A stretch of 64,000 bases of DNA from Humulus lupulus. Lineage: Eukaryota > Streptophyta > Magnoliopsida > Rosales > Cannabaceae. The notes below the pieces were generated by a model, which was not told where the DNA came from, ran no database searches, and saw only the letters and a program-made list of their open reading frames with translations. The stretch lies in contig NC_084802.1 in the NCBI RefSeq assembly GCF_963169125.1, positions 40,570,607 through 40,634,606 of the forward strand. The letters run 5' to 3'. The translations under genes and the position numbers were made by a program. Shown piece by piece: positions 1-10,820 of this stretch (positions within the stretch are counted from its first letter, which is position 1; every line of letters starts with the position of its first letter).

Positions 1-810
1 CACAAATTCTGCTATGTCTTTCTTCATCCCTGGCCACCAATATATTGCCTTGATGTCGTGAGTCATCTTGGTCGACCCTGGGTGAACTGAGTACGGGGTA
101 CTGTGTGCTTCTTCTAGAATCGCCATCTTAATCCTTTGATCATTTGGCACGCATACCCGATCCTTATATCTCAATAACCCTTGACCTGATATTGAGAAAT
201 CTGTGGCCTTGCCTTCTCTGACTGCATCCATATGTACTACTAATGTGTCATCATGCCCTTGTCCAATCCTTATATCTTCTGACAGATTTGACTGGATAGA
301 CAAATTAGCCAACTTACCGACAACTATTTTTATTCTGGCACTGATCAGCTCCTATTGTAGCGGCTTTTCCATTCCAACTAGTGCTGCTAAACTTCCATAA
401 CTCTTCCTACTTAGCGCATCGGCAACTACGTTTGCCTTTCCCGGGTGGTATAGGATTTCGCAGTCGTAATCCTTCACTAACTCTAACCACTTGCACTGCC
501 TCATGTTGAGCTCCTTCTGAGTGAAGAAGTACTTTAAACTTTTGTGGTCCGTATAAATATCGCACCATTCTCCATAATGATAATGGCGCTAGATTTTCAA
601 CGCAAAGACCATCGCTGCCAACTCCATATCGTGAGTTAGATAGCGTTGCTCATACTCCTTCAGCTGCCGTGAGGCGTAGGCTATTTCCTTGTCATTCTGC
701 ATCAGCACGCAACCCAACCCTTGCTTTGATGCATCGCAATAGACTACAAACTTATCGTTGGGTGTCGGTACACAGAGTACTAGTGCTGAGCACAGCTTGT
801 CCTTAAGCAA
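1..810 (-). pseudogene. gypsy RNase H and integrase N-terminus, broken and cut by window edge
   Basis: RNase H acidic residues are visible in [19 protein letters not shown] and [11 protein letters not shown], with ADALSRKS marking the end. In-frame stops at 589-591 (Trp site) and near 357 (Gln site) break it. Towards position 1 the integrase zinc-binding segment begins (HPGSTKMTHDIKAIYWWPG), with the first His pair of the H2C2 finger. The catalytic core lies outside the window. Confidence 0.88.
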
Positions 811-1692
811 CTAGAAGCTTTCTTCACACTTATCAGTCCAGTTGAATCTTTGCTGTTTCCTGGTCAGGTTGGTGAGCAGAGTGACTATCTTAGAAAAGCC
901 CTCTACGAACCTTTGATAATAACCTGCTAATCCCAGAAAGCTCCTTACTTCTGATGCATTCTTTGGTCTTGGCCAATCCTTCACAGCCTCTACCTTGGAT
1001 GGGTCTACTGCAACTCTGTCCTTGGATATAATGTGCCCGAGGAACGCCACTTGCAAAAGCCAAAACTCGCATTTCTTGAACTTGGCGTAGAGTTTATGCT
1101 CCTTCAGTCGTGACAAGATTAACCTCAAATGTTCCTCATGCTCGACTTCGTCCTTGGAGTATACTAAGATTTCGTCGATGAATACTACAATGAATTTATC
1201 CAAGTAGTCCTTGAAGACCCTATTCATTAAGTCCATAAACGCGGCTGAAGCGTTGGTAAGACTGAAAGACATAACTAAGAACTCGTAATGCCCATAATGA
1301 GTTCTAAAAGCTGTCTTAGGAATATCCTCTCCCCGCACCTTGAGCTGATGGTACCCGAACCGTAAATAAATCTTTGAAAATATGGTCGCGCCTCGGAGTT
1401 GATCAAACAAGTCGTCAATCCAGTGTAGCGGGTACTTATTCTTAATCGTTACCTTATTCAGCTCGCGGTAGTCTATGCACATCCGCATGCTTCCATCCTT
1501 TTTCTTCACAAATAGAACCGGTGCTCCCCATGGCGAATGGCTTGGTCTAATGAAACCCAAGTCTAGGAGTTCTTGTAGCTGTGTCTTTAACTCCTTGAGT
1601 TCGGTAAGTGCCATCTGGTATGGTGCCTTAGAGATAGGCTCGGTGCCTAGTACTAATTCTATCGTGAAGTTAATTTCCCAAATCAGCAGCAA
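811..1692 (-). pseudogene. gypsy reverse transcriptase, catalytically dead
   Basis: A 293-codon open stretch covers most RT motifs: [43 protein letters not shown], then FGYHQLKV and [11 protein letters not shown]. Two of the three catalytic aspartates are gone. The first (normally in the D-L-R-S-G-Y-H-Q context) is Tyr, near 1364, and the F-I-D-D pair reads FIDE near 1172. RT copies the element RNA to DNA, so this copy cannot have moved since those changes. The stretch ends at a TAG (811-813) in frame with the RNase H sequence that follows. Confidence 0.92.
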
Positions 1693-2285
1693 CCCTGGTT
1701 AGTCATTTCTGGGAATTCTCTTACAATTTGGACATCTCCAACTTTAAGCGGTGTTTCCTTTACTATATCTGTGATGCTGGCTAAGTATGCTTGACATCCT
1801 TTTGCTATCATCCTTTGAGCTTTGAGAGATGATATTAGCGGTGTGCGTAGTTCTGAAACTTGTCCCATGAAGCATAGTCTCTGGCTGTTAGGAGTCTCGA
1901 ACGTCACCTTCTTGCGTTTGCAATCGATGGTTGCACCATGCCTTGCTAACTAGTCCATGCCTAGTATCACGTCGAAGTATTTGATCTCCAGTTCTATCAG
2001 GTCTCCTTCTAGTTCTACGTCCTCAATCTTGATCGGTACACCTCGTACTATCCGTGATGATAGAACTACTTTGCCTGAAGGCAACTCGGTTACAAACCTA
2101 GTTCTAAATCTTTCACAAGGTTTGTCTATTTTGTCTATCATATCTAACAAGATATACGAATGAGTGGCTCCCGAATCAAATAATACATAACATATATTAT
2201 TGAGGAAAGAAATTTGACCTATGACCACTTTATTGCTGGCAACAGCCTCTCCTTGGGTTAAGGCAAATACCCTGGCAGGAACCAT
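1683..2285 (-). pseudogene. gypsy aspartic protease region, broken
   Basis: The protease cuts the gag-pol polyprotein. The catalytic motif is intact (VLFDSGATHSYI, about 2160-2180), followed by the usual beta-rich retropepsin pattern ending in DVILGMD. An in-frame stop at 1947 sits where a Trp is usual (TGG to TAG). The frame then continues to about 1690, where sequence linking protease to reverse transcriptase is damaged and the frame changes. Confidence 0.85.
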
Positions 2286-2299
2286 CTTGTCTTCCTTTT

Positions 2300-3488
2300 T
2301 CCCTTCTGGCTTGAGCTGAGGACATTCTTTCTTCCGGTGTCTTTCTTGACCACAGTTGTCACATCCCTTAGTATTTGCCCAGCATTCACCAGGGTGTTTC
2401 TTCTGGCACTTAGTACACTGCGGGTACTCTACATAACTTGACCTACTGCTTCCATTGTATGTTTGTGACCTTTTATCGCTATCGGACTGCTTATTGTCAG
2501 GATGCCTTCTTTTCTGATCGTTATTGTTGTTGCTGGACTGATTGCTGTTGTTATTATGGCTGTTGTTCCAACTAGTCTGAGGTTGACTCTGTTGTTTAGG
2601 CTCAAGCTTACTGGCTTCTTCTTTACTAACATTAGCCTACAACCTTTCTACTTCTATTGCCATCTCTAGAACATCATCATATGTAGTATTTCCTAGGTTT
2701 GCTAGCTTAACCCCTAGCTCGATCTTCGGTCGAAGTCCTCTAACGAACTTAGACACCCTCAGATAGTCAGTTGGAACCATTTCCGGTGCGAACTTAGCTA
2801 ATCGGTCGAACTACCGAGAATATTCTGCCACTGATAAACTCCCTTGCTTCAGGCCAACGAACTCCTCAACTCTTGAAGCGATGACAGTCAAATTATAATA
2901 CTTTTTGTGGAACAGCTCCACAAATCGGGTCCAAGTCATGGTGGCAACATCATGCATCTGTTTGACTAAGTCCCACCATATTCTGGCATCTTTCTTGAGC
3001 AGAGACGAAACGCAGGATATGCGGTCTGCGTTGCCTAGATTCATGTACGTCAGGATTGGCTCCACATTCCTGAGCCACTCTTCTGCCTCGAAGGGGTTTG
3101 TAGTCCCTTCAAAGTTTAGAGCGTGTTGCTTATGAAACCGCTCATAAACTGGCTCCATGTGCTGAACTGGATATGGCGCATAATTCACCACTGTCCATCC
3201 CCCATATGGACCATCTTGTTGGGGTGTTGAGGCTATTTGTTGCGGCTATGGTTGCGGCAGAGGCGGAGGCTGAGTTTGAGGCTAAGCCTGTTGTTGCTGT
3301 TGCTGTAATAACTCCTCAACTTATTGTCGCATTCTGGCGATTTCCACAGTGTTGTCAACTGGTGGCGGCGGCGGCGCATTGCGGCTAGCAGTAGCACGTA
3401 CTCCCCTTCTGCGAACCGGAGGGGCTTCATTGTTCACCGCAGCGTTGGAGGCATTTCCATTGGTGCGAGCAGACCTTCAGAGCGACAT
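2300..3488 (-). pseudogene. gag: gypsy gag (capsid and nucleocapsid), broken
   Basis: Gag packages the element RNA into cytoplasmic particles. Reading starts at ATG 3488, but codon 4 is already a stop, and further in-frame stops follow near 3320, 3280, 3240 and 2811. The N-terminal part is Asn/Ala/Pro/Gln-rich. The retrotrans_gag region (3191-2640) shows the typical AEEWLRNVEPIL and RIWWDLVK patches. Near 2420-2300 lie two Cys/His modules, C-x2-C-x3-H-x4-C and a CCHC knuckle (CDNCGQERHRKKEC). Gag and protease share one frame, as in a single gag-pol polyprotein. Most stops fit C-to-T change of CGA, CAA or CAG codons. Confidence 0.85.
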
Positions 3489-4024
3489 TGCAGCAGAGTT
3501 CTAACAGTTGAGAAAAACATGTTAGAACTTTACCCTAATAGGCTCTAAGGCAAAAACTTAATCTAAACAAACATAACTCGGACCTATTAATATGACTTCT
3601 TATGAAAATTATATAAGTCTTCTTTATTATTAGAGTGGGTTTCTATACTTAGAAAAATAAGCCATCTTTATTTTTCTAAGTCTGTTTCTAATCATCCTAT
3701 ATGACTTAATTCTCAGGCTCGAAACTCATCTTTGTTCCAAAGTTAACCATATTGAAGGAGGGCTGGGATCAGTAAAATCGTTTCCACTACTATGGCCCCC
3801 TAACACTCAATATAGAAACTTGGTTCATTGATTTGTATCCACCCTCACCGAAGTTAGTCATTATTTATTTTATTTATTATTTATTATGATTGCAAAAGAA
3901 AATCAAACTCATACATGTTAACAAAATAACATTGATATTAATTTGGAAAATAAAGTTTTTCACTATTTACAATCATAAAAGAAAACAAATAATAAATTTA
4001 AACAAACAATGAAACTAATCTATT
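3489..4024 (-). other. gypsy leader, no coding signal
   Basis: AT-rich untranslated leader between the acidic ORF and gag. No frame of interest and no clear RNA signal was seen. Confidence 0.5.
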
Positions 4025-4491
4025 CTAAAAATCGAGATCTTCTACATCCGATCCTTCATTTAACATATCATCATCTATCTCTTCATAGTCATCATTGTCT
4101 TGTGCCTCAAAATGCCCTTGAGGAAGATTCGTAAAAATTCTATGTTTTTTTTCATTTGTAAACTGAAATTCCATTTTTGAAGTGAACCTAAGTATGAGAA
4201 AATAATATCTCATAGCTACCGGCAATTCATCTTCATCATCTATCATCTCCCGAATTTCTTCTAAGGCTGCAATCATAGTAGGATAATCTCTAAAAAGTCT
4301 AATTACTAAAGCGTATTGCTCCGTTGATCTCATCATGATCTGCTTAGATTCTTGGGGTGACCTATCTCCCTGTGGAGCAAAAGTAGCCTCCGAGTGATTC
4401 TTTCTAGCACTCCTACGGTGTTTCGGGGTTCTCTAATTCTTTTTAAACCCTTAATGGCTCGGATATCCTCATAAGTTAATGCTTCGTTCAT
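4025..4491 (-). pseudogene. leader ORF upstream of gag (acidic, unknown function)
   Basis: From an ATG at 4491 the reading frame runs about 50 codons before a stop; a second frame then continues as a 103-codon stretch (4336-4025) ending in a strongly acidic tail rich in Asp and Glu. Upstream codons of that second frame also read as protein (Ser/Arg/His-rich), so the two parts probably were one protein of about 150 residues split by a frameshift near 4430. It lies between the primer site and gag, directly after the intron-like segment. I recognise no domain. Alternatives are a chance frame in the leader or a captured host exon. Confidence 0.4.
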
Positions 4492-4497
4492 TCTTAA

Positions 4498-4565
4498 CTG
4501 AAAACATAAAGACTAAAATCGTTAGCTATACATATAAACATAATAACTATAACTTAAACACTTAC
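4498..4565 (-). other. intron-like segment in the gypsy leader
   Basis: On the minus strand a GTAAGTG donor at 4565 follows GCCAA, and a TTATGTTTTCAG acceptor ends at 4498. A CTAAC branch-like motif lies in between. The 68-nt size is near the lower limit of plant introns. The first ATG downstream (4489-4491) opens the leader reading frame. Splicing is inferred from sequence only. Confidence 0.4.
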
Positions 4566-4630
4566 TTGGCGGTCAGATTCGGAGCTTTGAGTGTGTGTAT
4601 CAAGGAGAACTTCATGCGAATGAACCGTTG

Positions 4631-4643
4631 CTCTGATACCAAC
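4631..4643 (-). other. primer-binding site of the gypsy element
   Basis: On the minus strand the sequence next to the LTR end reads TTGGTATCAGAG, complementary to the 3' end of plant initiator tRNA-Met. It fixes the LTR edge at 4644 and the element's direction. Confidence 0.85.
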
Positions 4644-6541
4644 TGTAATGACCCAACTAATTCTAGACTTTGGACCATTAATAACTACTATACATAGACA
4701 CTAATCTTAAGAAAACATACATATAAAATATTCATAACTTTATTAAAAACCGTAAAGCAAAGATTAACATGCATAAAATTCAGAGTGTGATATGGGATCC
4801 CATTGTTTGAAAATAAAGCATAACTTAAATCTTAAATAAATTCGTTACAAAATCAGGTGCGGAAAATACATATAAAGCATAATTGAAATGACCAAAAAAA
4901 ACTTCGTCCTCGAATCGTTCACGTAGTCCACCGAATCCATTCTCCCTCAATACACAATCCCAATCCGCCAAGAATCTTCCCGCCACTATAACTATTTTCC
5001 TGCACATATAAAACAAAGGAATGAGCCTAATTCTCAGCAAGGAAAATCTACTAAAAACATGCAACATAAACATAAACTATAAACATATAACATATACTAT
5101 AAATATATATCATAATTCTAACCCATGTACATGGTAAACATTGGGGTTTGCTAACTAAGCAACTATAAGCCTCAGACTACAATGAGGTTTGCTAGCTAAG
5201 CAACCATAAGCCCCAAGGACATAAAAGTGTTTGGGTTTGCTATTTAAGCAACTATAAGCCCCAAAACATATATATATATCATAACATATATAAAAAAAAA
5301 AACATATAATAGCATAATCATATAAGCATATAATAACTATCCTAGTTTCCTTACCAAATACCGGGATGTGAGAACAAGGACAAGATTTTGGAACACTCCT
5401 AAAACCAATAATAGAAAGGTGAGTATTCTAAAAGAAAGAGATGAAAAAGAATGAACTAAACCACCGAGAAGATACTTACCGACAAGAAACCTTAAGTTCA
5501 AAGAACTTAGATGCCTAACCAAGAATTGAAAATAGCGAATTAGGATTTGAGTAGAGAAAAACTATAAAAACTAATGAAACATACATAAATGAACTAGGGA
5601 TATGAATACCTTTGAATGCACTATGACCAAACTACACCTCGAAATCGAAATACACACTATTAACCTTACTTCCCAAGTGTTTAACACTCTAAAGTAAACC
5701 TATCAGCTTAAAGGCTCTGAACCCAGATTGAAGAATGGAAGAAATGGCTAGGTACTAGGTCCTATTTATAGAGTTCAAGAATGAAAAGATCTTCTTTTAG
5801 CTTGAATAAAAATAATGACTTTTTAATTGAAAAACATTTGAATATTCGTTCAGCAGAGGCTTAAGACTCGGTAAAAAAGATTCTGAGGTTCATCAAGAGT
5901 TATGGAATAAATTGAGCTCGGTTTCAAAATTATTTGAAAAACTTGCCCTAGAGCCGATATATCGCCCATGGTAGGTGATATATCGCCTGGGCTTATGTTC
6001 CCGAGGCTCGTCGAAGTGTTCGTGCGAAATTACGTTTTTTTCGTATTCCCCGAGTGGTGATATATCGCCCCTAGAGCTGTGATATTTCGACATACGCTGA
6101 AATATTATACACGTAATTGCTCTTTTTCAGCCTAATTTGAATTGAGTAAACAACTTTGATTGAGTCCTATAATGATTTCAAAGCTGTTGGCAGACTCTGG
6201 GATTTTCAAATATTACTCTTAATAAAATATTCCTCAAAAATACTTAATTTCTCAATAAACATGTACATGACAAGTGTCATTATCTTATTGGGTCTATCTA
6301 AATCTTATAGTATAATAAATATCATCTTCATAATCAGTTATATTAATCAAACCTTATGTTATAATTAATATTCTTAAACTATAGGTTAAACTTATAAAAT
6401 CTACAAGTGTTGCTACGAGTGTCCAACTAAGTCCCGGCTTGAACCAAAATCCACAGTAATAAACATACTATAACTACTACTAGCTATTACTACTACTACT
6501 ACTACTATCTAACTAGCTAAGTAAAGTTCTTGGACTCTACA
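4644..6541 (-). repeat. 5' LTR of the gypsy element
   Basis: About 1.9 kb. On the minus strand it begins TGTAGAGTCC and ends GGGTCATTACA, so the tips are TGTA/TACA inverted repeats, and the end abuts the primer-binding site. A TATA box (TATAAATAG, minus strand) lies near 5762-5772. It holds three copies of a roughly 45-bp repeat (5144-5262) and four copies of an 11-bp motif (5956-6091). No intact second copy is visible for dating because the 3' LTR is outside the window. Confidence 0.8.
5144..5262. repeat. three-copy tandem repeat inside the gypsy LTR
   Basis: The phrase GTTTGCTAACTAAGCAACTA and close variants occur three times at roughly 40-45-bp spacing, each followed by TAAGCC. The core TTGC..AAGCAA is a short inverted repeat, so each unit could form a small hairpin. 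Confidence 0.75.
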
Positions 6542-7783
6542 TGGATGTTAAGACAACGTTTCTTAATGGCGATATTGATGAGACAATTTATATGGTGCAA
6601 CCAGATAACTTTATGTTGGGAGACCCAAAGAATATGGTTTGCAAACTCACTAAATCCATCTATGGGCTCAAGCAAGCTTCTCGTCAATGGTACCACAAGT
6701 CCATCAAGTAATTATCTCATTCGATTTTGAGATGAATGTTGTTGATGTATTTATCATAAGTTCAGTGGGAGTAAGCATATATTCCTGGTTCTATATGTCA
6801 ATGACATATTGCTTGCCATTAACGATATAAGCTTATTGCACGAAACCAAGAGATTTTTATCTAAACATTTTGAGATGAAAGATCTTGGTGACACCTTTTT
6901 TGTATTAGGAATTCAGATACATCGAGATTGTTCTCGAGGTATTCTTGGATTATCACAAAAGATTTATATCGATAAGGTACTCAAAAGGTTTGGCATGCAA
7001 GATTGTAGACCAGGAGATACCCATGTTGCTAAAGGAGATAAATTCAGTCTTAGTTAGTGCCCTAAAAGTAACCTTGAAATTCAAGAAATGCAAAAGATTC
7101 CCTATGCATCAGCTATTGGGAATCTAATGTATGCTCAAGTATGTACGCGTCCAGAGATTGCGTATATTATTGGCATGTTAGGTAGATATTTGAGCAACCT
7201 TGGTATGGACCATTGGATTGCAGCCAAGAAGGTTATGAGATATCTCTAGAGAACAAAATATTATACACTCACATATAGGAAATCAGATCATTTGGAGGTC
7301 GTAGGGTATTCTGATTCTGATTTCGCTAGGTGCCAAGATAGCATAAAATCTACATTAGGCTAATTTATTTGTTAGCTGAGGGCTATATCCTGGAAAAGTG
7401 TCAAACAAACACTCATAGTTTCTTCCACTATGGCAGCAAAATTTGTAGCATGCTATGAGGCATCAAATCGTGGAATATGGATGTGTAACTTTGTTACTGG
7501 ACTGTGCATTTTGGAGAATGTTGAAAGACCACTCAAGTTATTTTGTGACAATAAGTCAGCAGTGTTGTATTCCAACAACAATAGGAGCTCATACAAGTCA
7601 AATCATATTGACATAAAGTTCCTAGTTGTGAAAGAAAGATTGCAGAGTGGACAGATATCCATAGAACACATTGGGACAAACTCCATGATAGCGGATCCGC
7701 ACACAAAGGGATTACCACCCAAGGTCTTTCATGAGCACACTGCTCATATGGATGTTGTATTGTTTAAGGATATCATGATTTAG
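6542..7783 (+). pseudogene. copia reverse transcriptase and RNase H, broken
   Basis: It starts at DVKTTFLNGDIDE and includes [16 protein letters not shown]. Frame loss and a deletion follow near 6700. The catalytic YVDD box reads YVND (about 6795-6810), a loss of one aspartate. Stops interrupt at about 7054, 7246 and 7360. RNase H/integration-end wording continues (CDNKSAVLYSNN, SNHIDIKFLVVKE) to the stop at 7783. The part before 6542 is outside the window. Confidence 0.88.
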
Positions 7784-8188
7784 TGGGAGTTTGTATTTTT
7801 ATTTGCTTTATGTTTGTTTGAGACATTTATGTATTTGGTTATTTTCTGATCAGAATGAAGTATTCAGTTTATTCACTCTATTTTGTCATGTTTGATTCTG
7901 ACCTCATTTAAGTTTAAGGAGGACCGGTTGGAAATAAGCATGTTTGGTTCACATTGCATGTAATTTCCATGCTATGCATCCATGAATGATCTATGTCATT
8001 TGACTATATATGTATATGTGACCATTGATGGATTTAGCCATGATCAGTATGACAAAGACTGCTTTGATCTTATATAGATATGATTGATGGATGAGATTGT
8101 TAAAGAATACATTTTATTTGTAACAGCAAATTTAGAGCCCATAAAGTTGTACATTTATAAGGAAACATATGATGCCCAAGTGGGAGAT
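7784..8188 (+). other. copia 3' untranslated region with polypurine tract
   Basis: No reading frame. It ends in the polypurine tract AAGTGGGAGAT (8178-8188), which primes plus-strand DNA synthesis and abuts the LTR. A second short copy, AGTGGGAG, lies just after the RNase H stop near 7781. Confidence 0.65.
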
Positions 8189-8521
8189 TGTTGGATTAAA
8201 ATCCTATTATGAGCACATATACATTAATGTATTATGCTATTATAAAGTTTGATAAAAATAAAGTGACCAATTATGTTATAAGTATTACGAAGTGTTAATA
8301 TGTTATGAAATAAATGTGTAGAAACCATAAGTCATATTTATAATTTGATGATGGGCCAAATTATAAATATCAAAAACTGATATTAATATCAGTTAATATA
8401 TACGGTTGTGGTCCCCAAGAAATAGTACGACTCATATTCTCTCATTCCCCATCACAAAGAAATACACAAAAAGAAACTGCTTTCTCGGAAGATCACAACC
8501 TTCTCTGTATCATCTCCAACA
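8189..8521 (+). repeat. 3' LTR of the interrupted copia element
   Basis: Begins TGTTGGATTA right after the polypurine tract and ends ATCTCCAACA, giving TGTTGGA/TCCAACA inverted tips. Length 333 bp. The next five bases, ATGAC, should be the target duplication, but the partner is outside the window. Confidence 0.75.
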
Positions 8522-9102
8522 ATGACTTCAGGTTAGTGCTTCTACTCTTGTGTTCATCTTCTTCTTTAATTTATCAAATGATCTATAGAGTTATGATTTA
8601 GGATTTCTCATATATGCATTTATAGTGACATGTTTTGGATTGTGTATTGGAGATTATTGTTTGTTCATGTTATTTTAGTGCATTAAAAATTCTAAAAGTG
8701 GCTACCTTGTCCATGCATGACTTTTCCCATATATATAAAATGACTGAAAAAATGGAAAATTTTCATATGTATTTATAAAACGAATTTTGTAAAATAAAAA
8801 AGAGTAGGTTCGCTTTTCTTCTTATTCTCCCCAATATATTCTATATAAATCTGCCATGAATTCTCTTGAAATTTATGTTCACATACTTTCTTAAAAATTA
8901 AATACAAAATTATTTAATTTTTCTTCTTGAAATTCACATACTTTTCTTCTTGAAATTCTTGAGATCTGTGTACACACCGATATAAAAAAAAAAAACAGGC
9001 ACGCGTAAACTGAATGTTCGAATCTTGTTTTTGGTACTGTAAATTATTTGGAATTTCTTGAAAAATTAATTGGGTGTCTACTATAAAAAAATATATACAA
9101 TC

Positions 9103-9143
<41 letters not shown>

Positions 9144-9166
9144 GGGGTTATAACCATCCAAATTGG
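8522..9166. other. AT-rich spacer with ATA microsatellite
   Basis: No gene seen. An (ATA)n run lies at about 9105-9142. A short stretch at 9021-9070 resembles one arm of the foldback element at 40455-40830 (both contain GGTACTGTAAA followed by a run of related sequence). Confidence 0.6.
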
Positions 9167-9523
9167 GGGTGGCAATTCAGGCCACGACACGCACATAAAT
9201 GAGTTTGGGCGACACATTTAGTAATTGAGTCGTGTTCGTGTTTACATTAATCGTGTTATGTCATAATCGTGTTTACACGTTTAATAATTGTGTCGTGTTA
9301 TAATTTTGTCAATACAATAACACAAATAATTATCATATGTTTCATAATTTTTGTATATAGTTATGATTAACTGTGTCAATTTGTGTTATCATATTGTGTT
9401 GTGTGATCTAGTAAATAATTGTGTCGTGTTCACGTTTGCGTTTTCGGCATATTTAATAATCATGTCGTTCGTATCATAATCATGTCAATATGAATACGAC
9501 ACGTGTACACGAATTATCATCCC
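9167..9523. mobile_element. hAT-like MITE
   Basis: About 357 bp bounded by GGGTGGCAATTC and GAATTATCATCCC, imperfect inverted termini. The inside is filled with CGTGT/ACACG repeats (TCGTGTTCGTG, TAATCGTGTTATG and similar), a layout common in small plant hAT-type elements. No transposase. A clean 8-bp target duplication could not be shown. Confidence 0.5.
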
Positions 9524-10623
9524 TAATTCAGGTATCAAAAACATAAGGTGTGGTATATCGAGAAGTAAGTACCAGAGATCCTCCTATAATTTAATAGAAC
9601 TTTTTAAATAATACAAAAAATTAAATAAATTTATTTATTTTTATTAATTGTAATAAAGATAAAATAGAAAATTTATAATTATAGTATAAATAAAATAAGA
9701 AATATAAAATTTTATTAAAACTCAAATAAAAAAAAATCCTTATTTTTAGAAGAGCTTCTTGAAGAAGCATTTAGATATTTACTTTCTTAAATATAGCTTT
9801 TAAACACTTGAAGTACTTTTGAAAGTTTATGGAAACACCCTAAAAAGAAGTTTTAAGCTCTCACAAAGCTTTGAAAGCCATGCCAAACAAGCCTAATCTC
9901 ATAAACAAATCAAATATGTAATATGTTGCTTATATTTTGTCTACAATCTTCACCCATTTATTAAAAATCACAATTCACTTCATTTCAAAATTTAAAATAA
10001 TTATACTTTTAATAAATCCAATTTTTTCATAAAATATCCATAATCATAAACCATCTTTTAAACCGTAATAATTTATTATCAAAATGTCTAAACACTAATT
10101 ATAATTTCACAAATTATATCTAAATTGAGATTTAAAAAATGCATCATTTATTTCACTTTGATATAAATTTCATAAAAAAAATTCCAATAGATTTCTTTTA
10201 CAAAAATGAGTGAGAGAAGAAGAAAATGAAAATAAGTGATGATGAATCACTTTATAAAAAGAATTACTGGTCAATGGCCTTTTGTTTGATTCCAAGATGG
10301 CTTAGCTACGCCAAGAAAAAGAATATAAGAAGCATTTAACTACTTCATCATGCATGCTCCACTTAGCTTTGGAGGGATATTGTTCATTTGGTAGAGTTCT
10401 ACTCTCCAACACAACCAGTATTATTTGCTCGATCGACTAGATGATCTTCTTTAAGTCCATGAAACAAGCACAGTCAATAAGCTCAATGAGCTACCTCTTG
10501 CCTCCATGTACATAATCGATTGGTTAGGATACCAAAACAAAAAATAAATATGTTAGGAAAACAAGAAAATTTAAGAGAAAACTTAATAAACGTGACTTTT
10601 TGTAATGAGCTAAGAGTACCAAA

Positions 10624-10658
<35 letters not shown>

Positions 10659-10820
10659 CAAGAGAGTACATCCAAGAAGTATCTAATAACAACTCACAAC
10701 AAAATCTACAAAGCCTAGATCAGTTAAGAGTATATTCAAGAAGGTTTTCATAACAACTCATAATAGAATCTACAAATCTTAGATTAGTGTGTTGTCCAAG
10801 CTGTTACATAACAAATTTAT
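9524..10820. other. AT-rich spacer, no gene
   Basis: No supported reading frame. A (TA)n microsatellite occupies about 10628-10654. Nothing else was recognised. Confidence 0.6.

Larger units (their letters stand above)
1..6541 (-). mobile_element. Ty3/gypsy retrotransposon, 5' part, Tekay/Del-like
   Basis: On the minus strand the order is LTR, tRNA-Met primer site, leader, gag, protease, reverse transcriptase, RNase H and the start of integrase, which is the Ty3/gypsy order. The rest of integrase and the 3' LTR lie left of position 1. The insertion point on the right is clear: the LTR ends in CTCTACA at 6541 and copia reverse transcriptase sequence starts at once with TGGAT, the likely 5-bp target duplication. 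Coding regions carry many in-frame stops and at least one frameshift, so the copy is dead. The Tekay/Del name is inferred from gag and RT style; no chromodomain can be checked because that part is outside the window. Confidence 0.9.
6542..8521 (+). mobile_element. Ty1/copia 3' remnant interrupted by the gypsy element
   Basis: The copia element enters in the middle of reverse transcriptase at the gypsy target site (TGGAT) and runs through RNase H, a 3' region and a 3' LTR. The 5' half should lie beyond the gypsy element, left of the window. It is related in sequence to the complete copia element at 28533-35241 (shared wording such as MYAQVCTRP and AISWKSVKQTL-type segments) but is more decayed. 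Confidence 0.88.
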
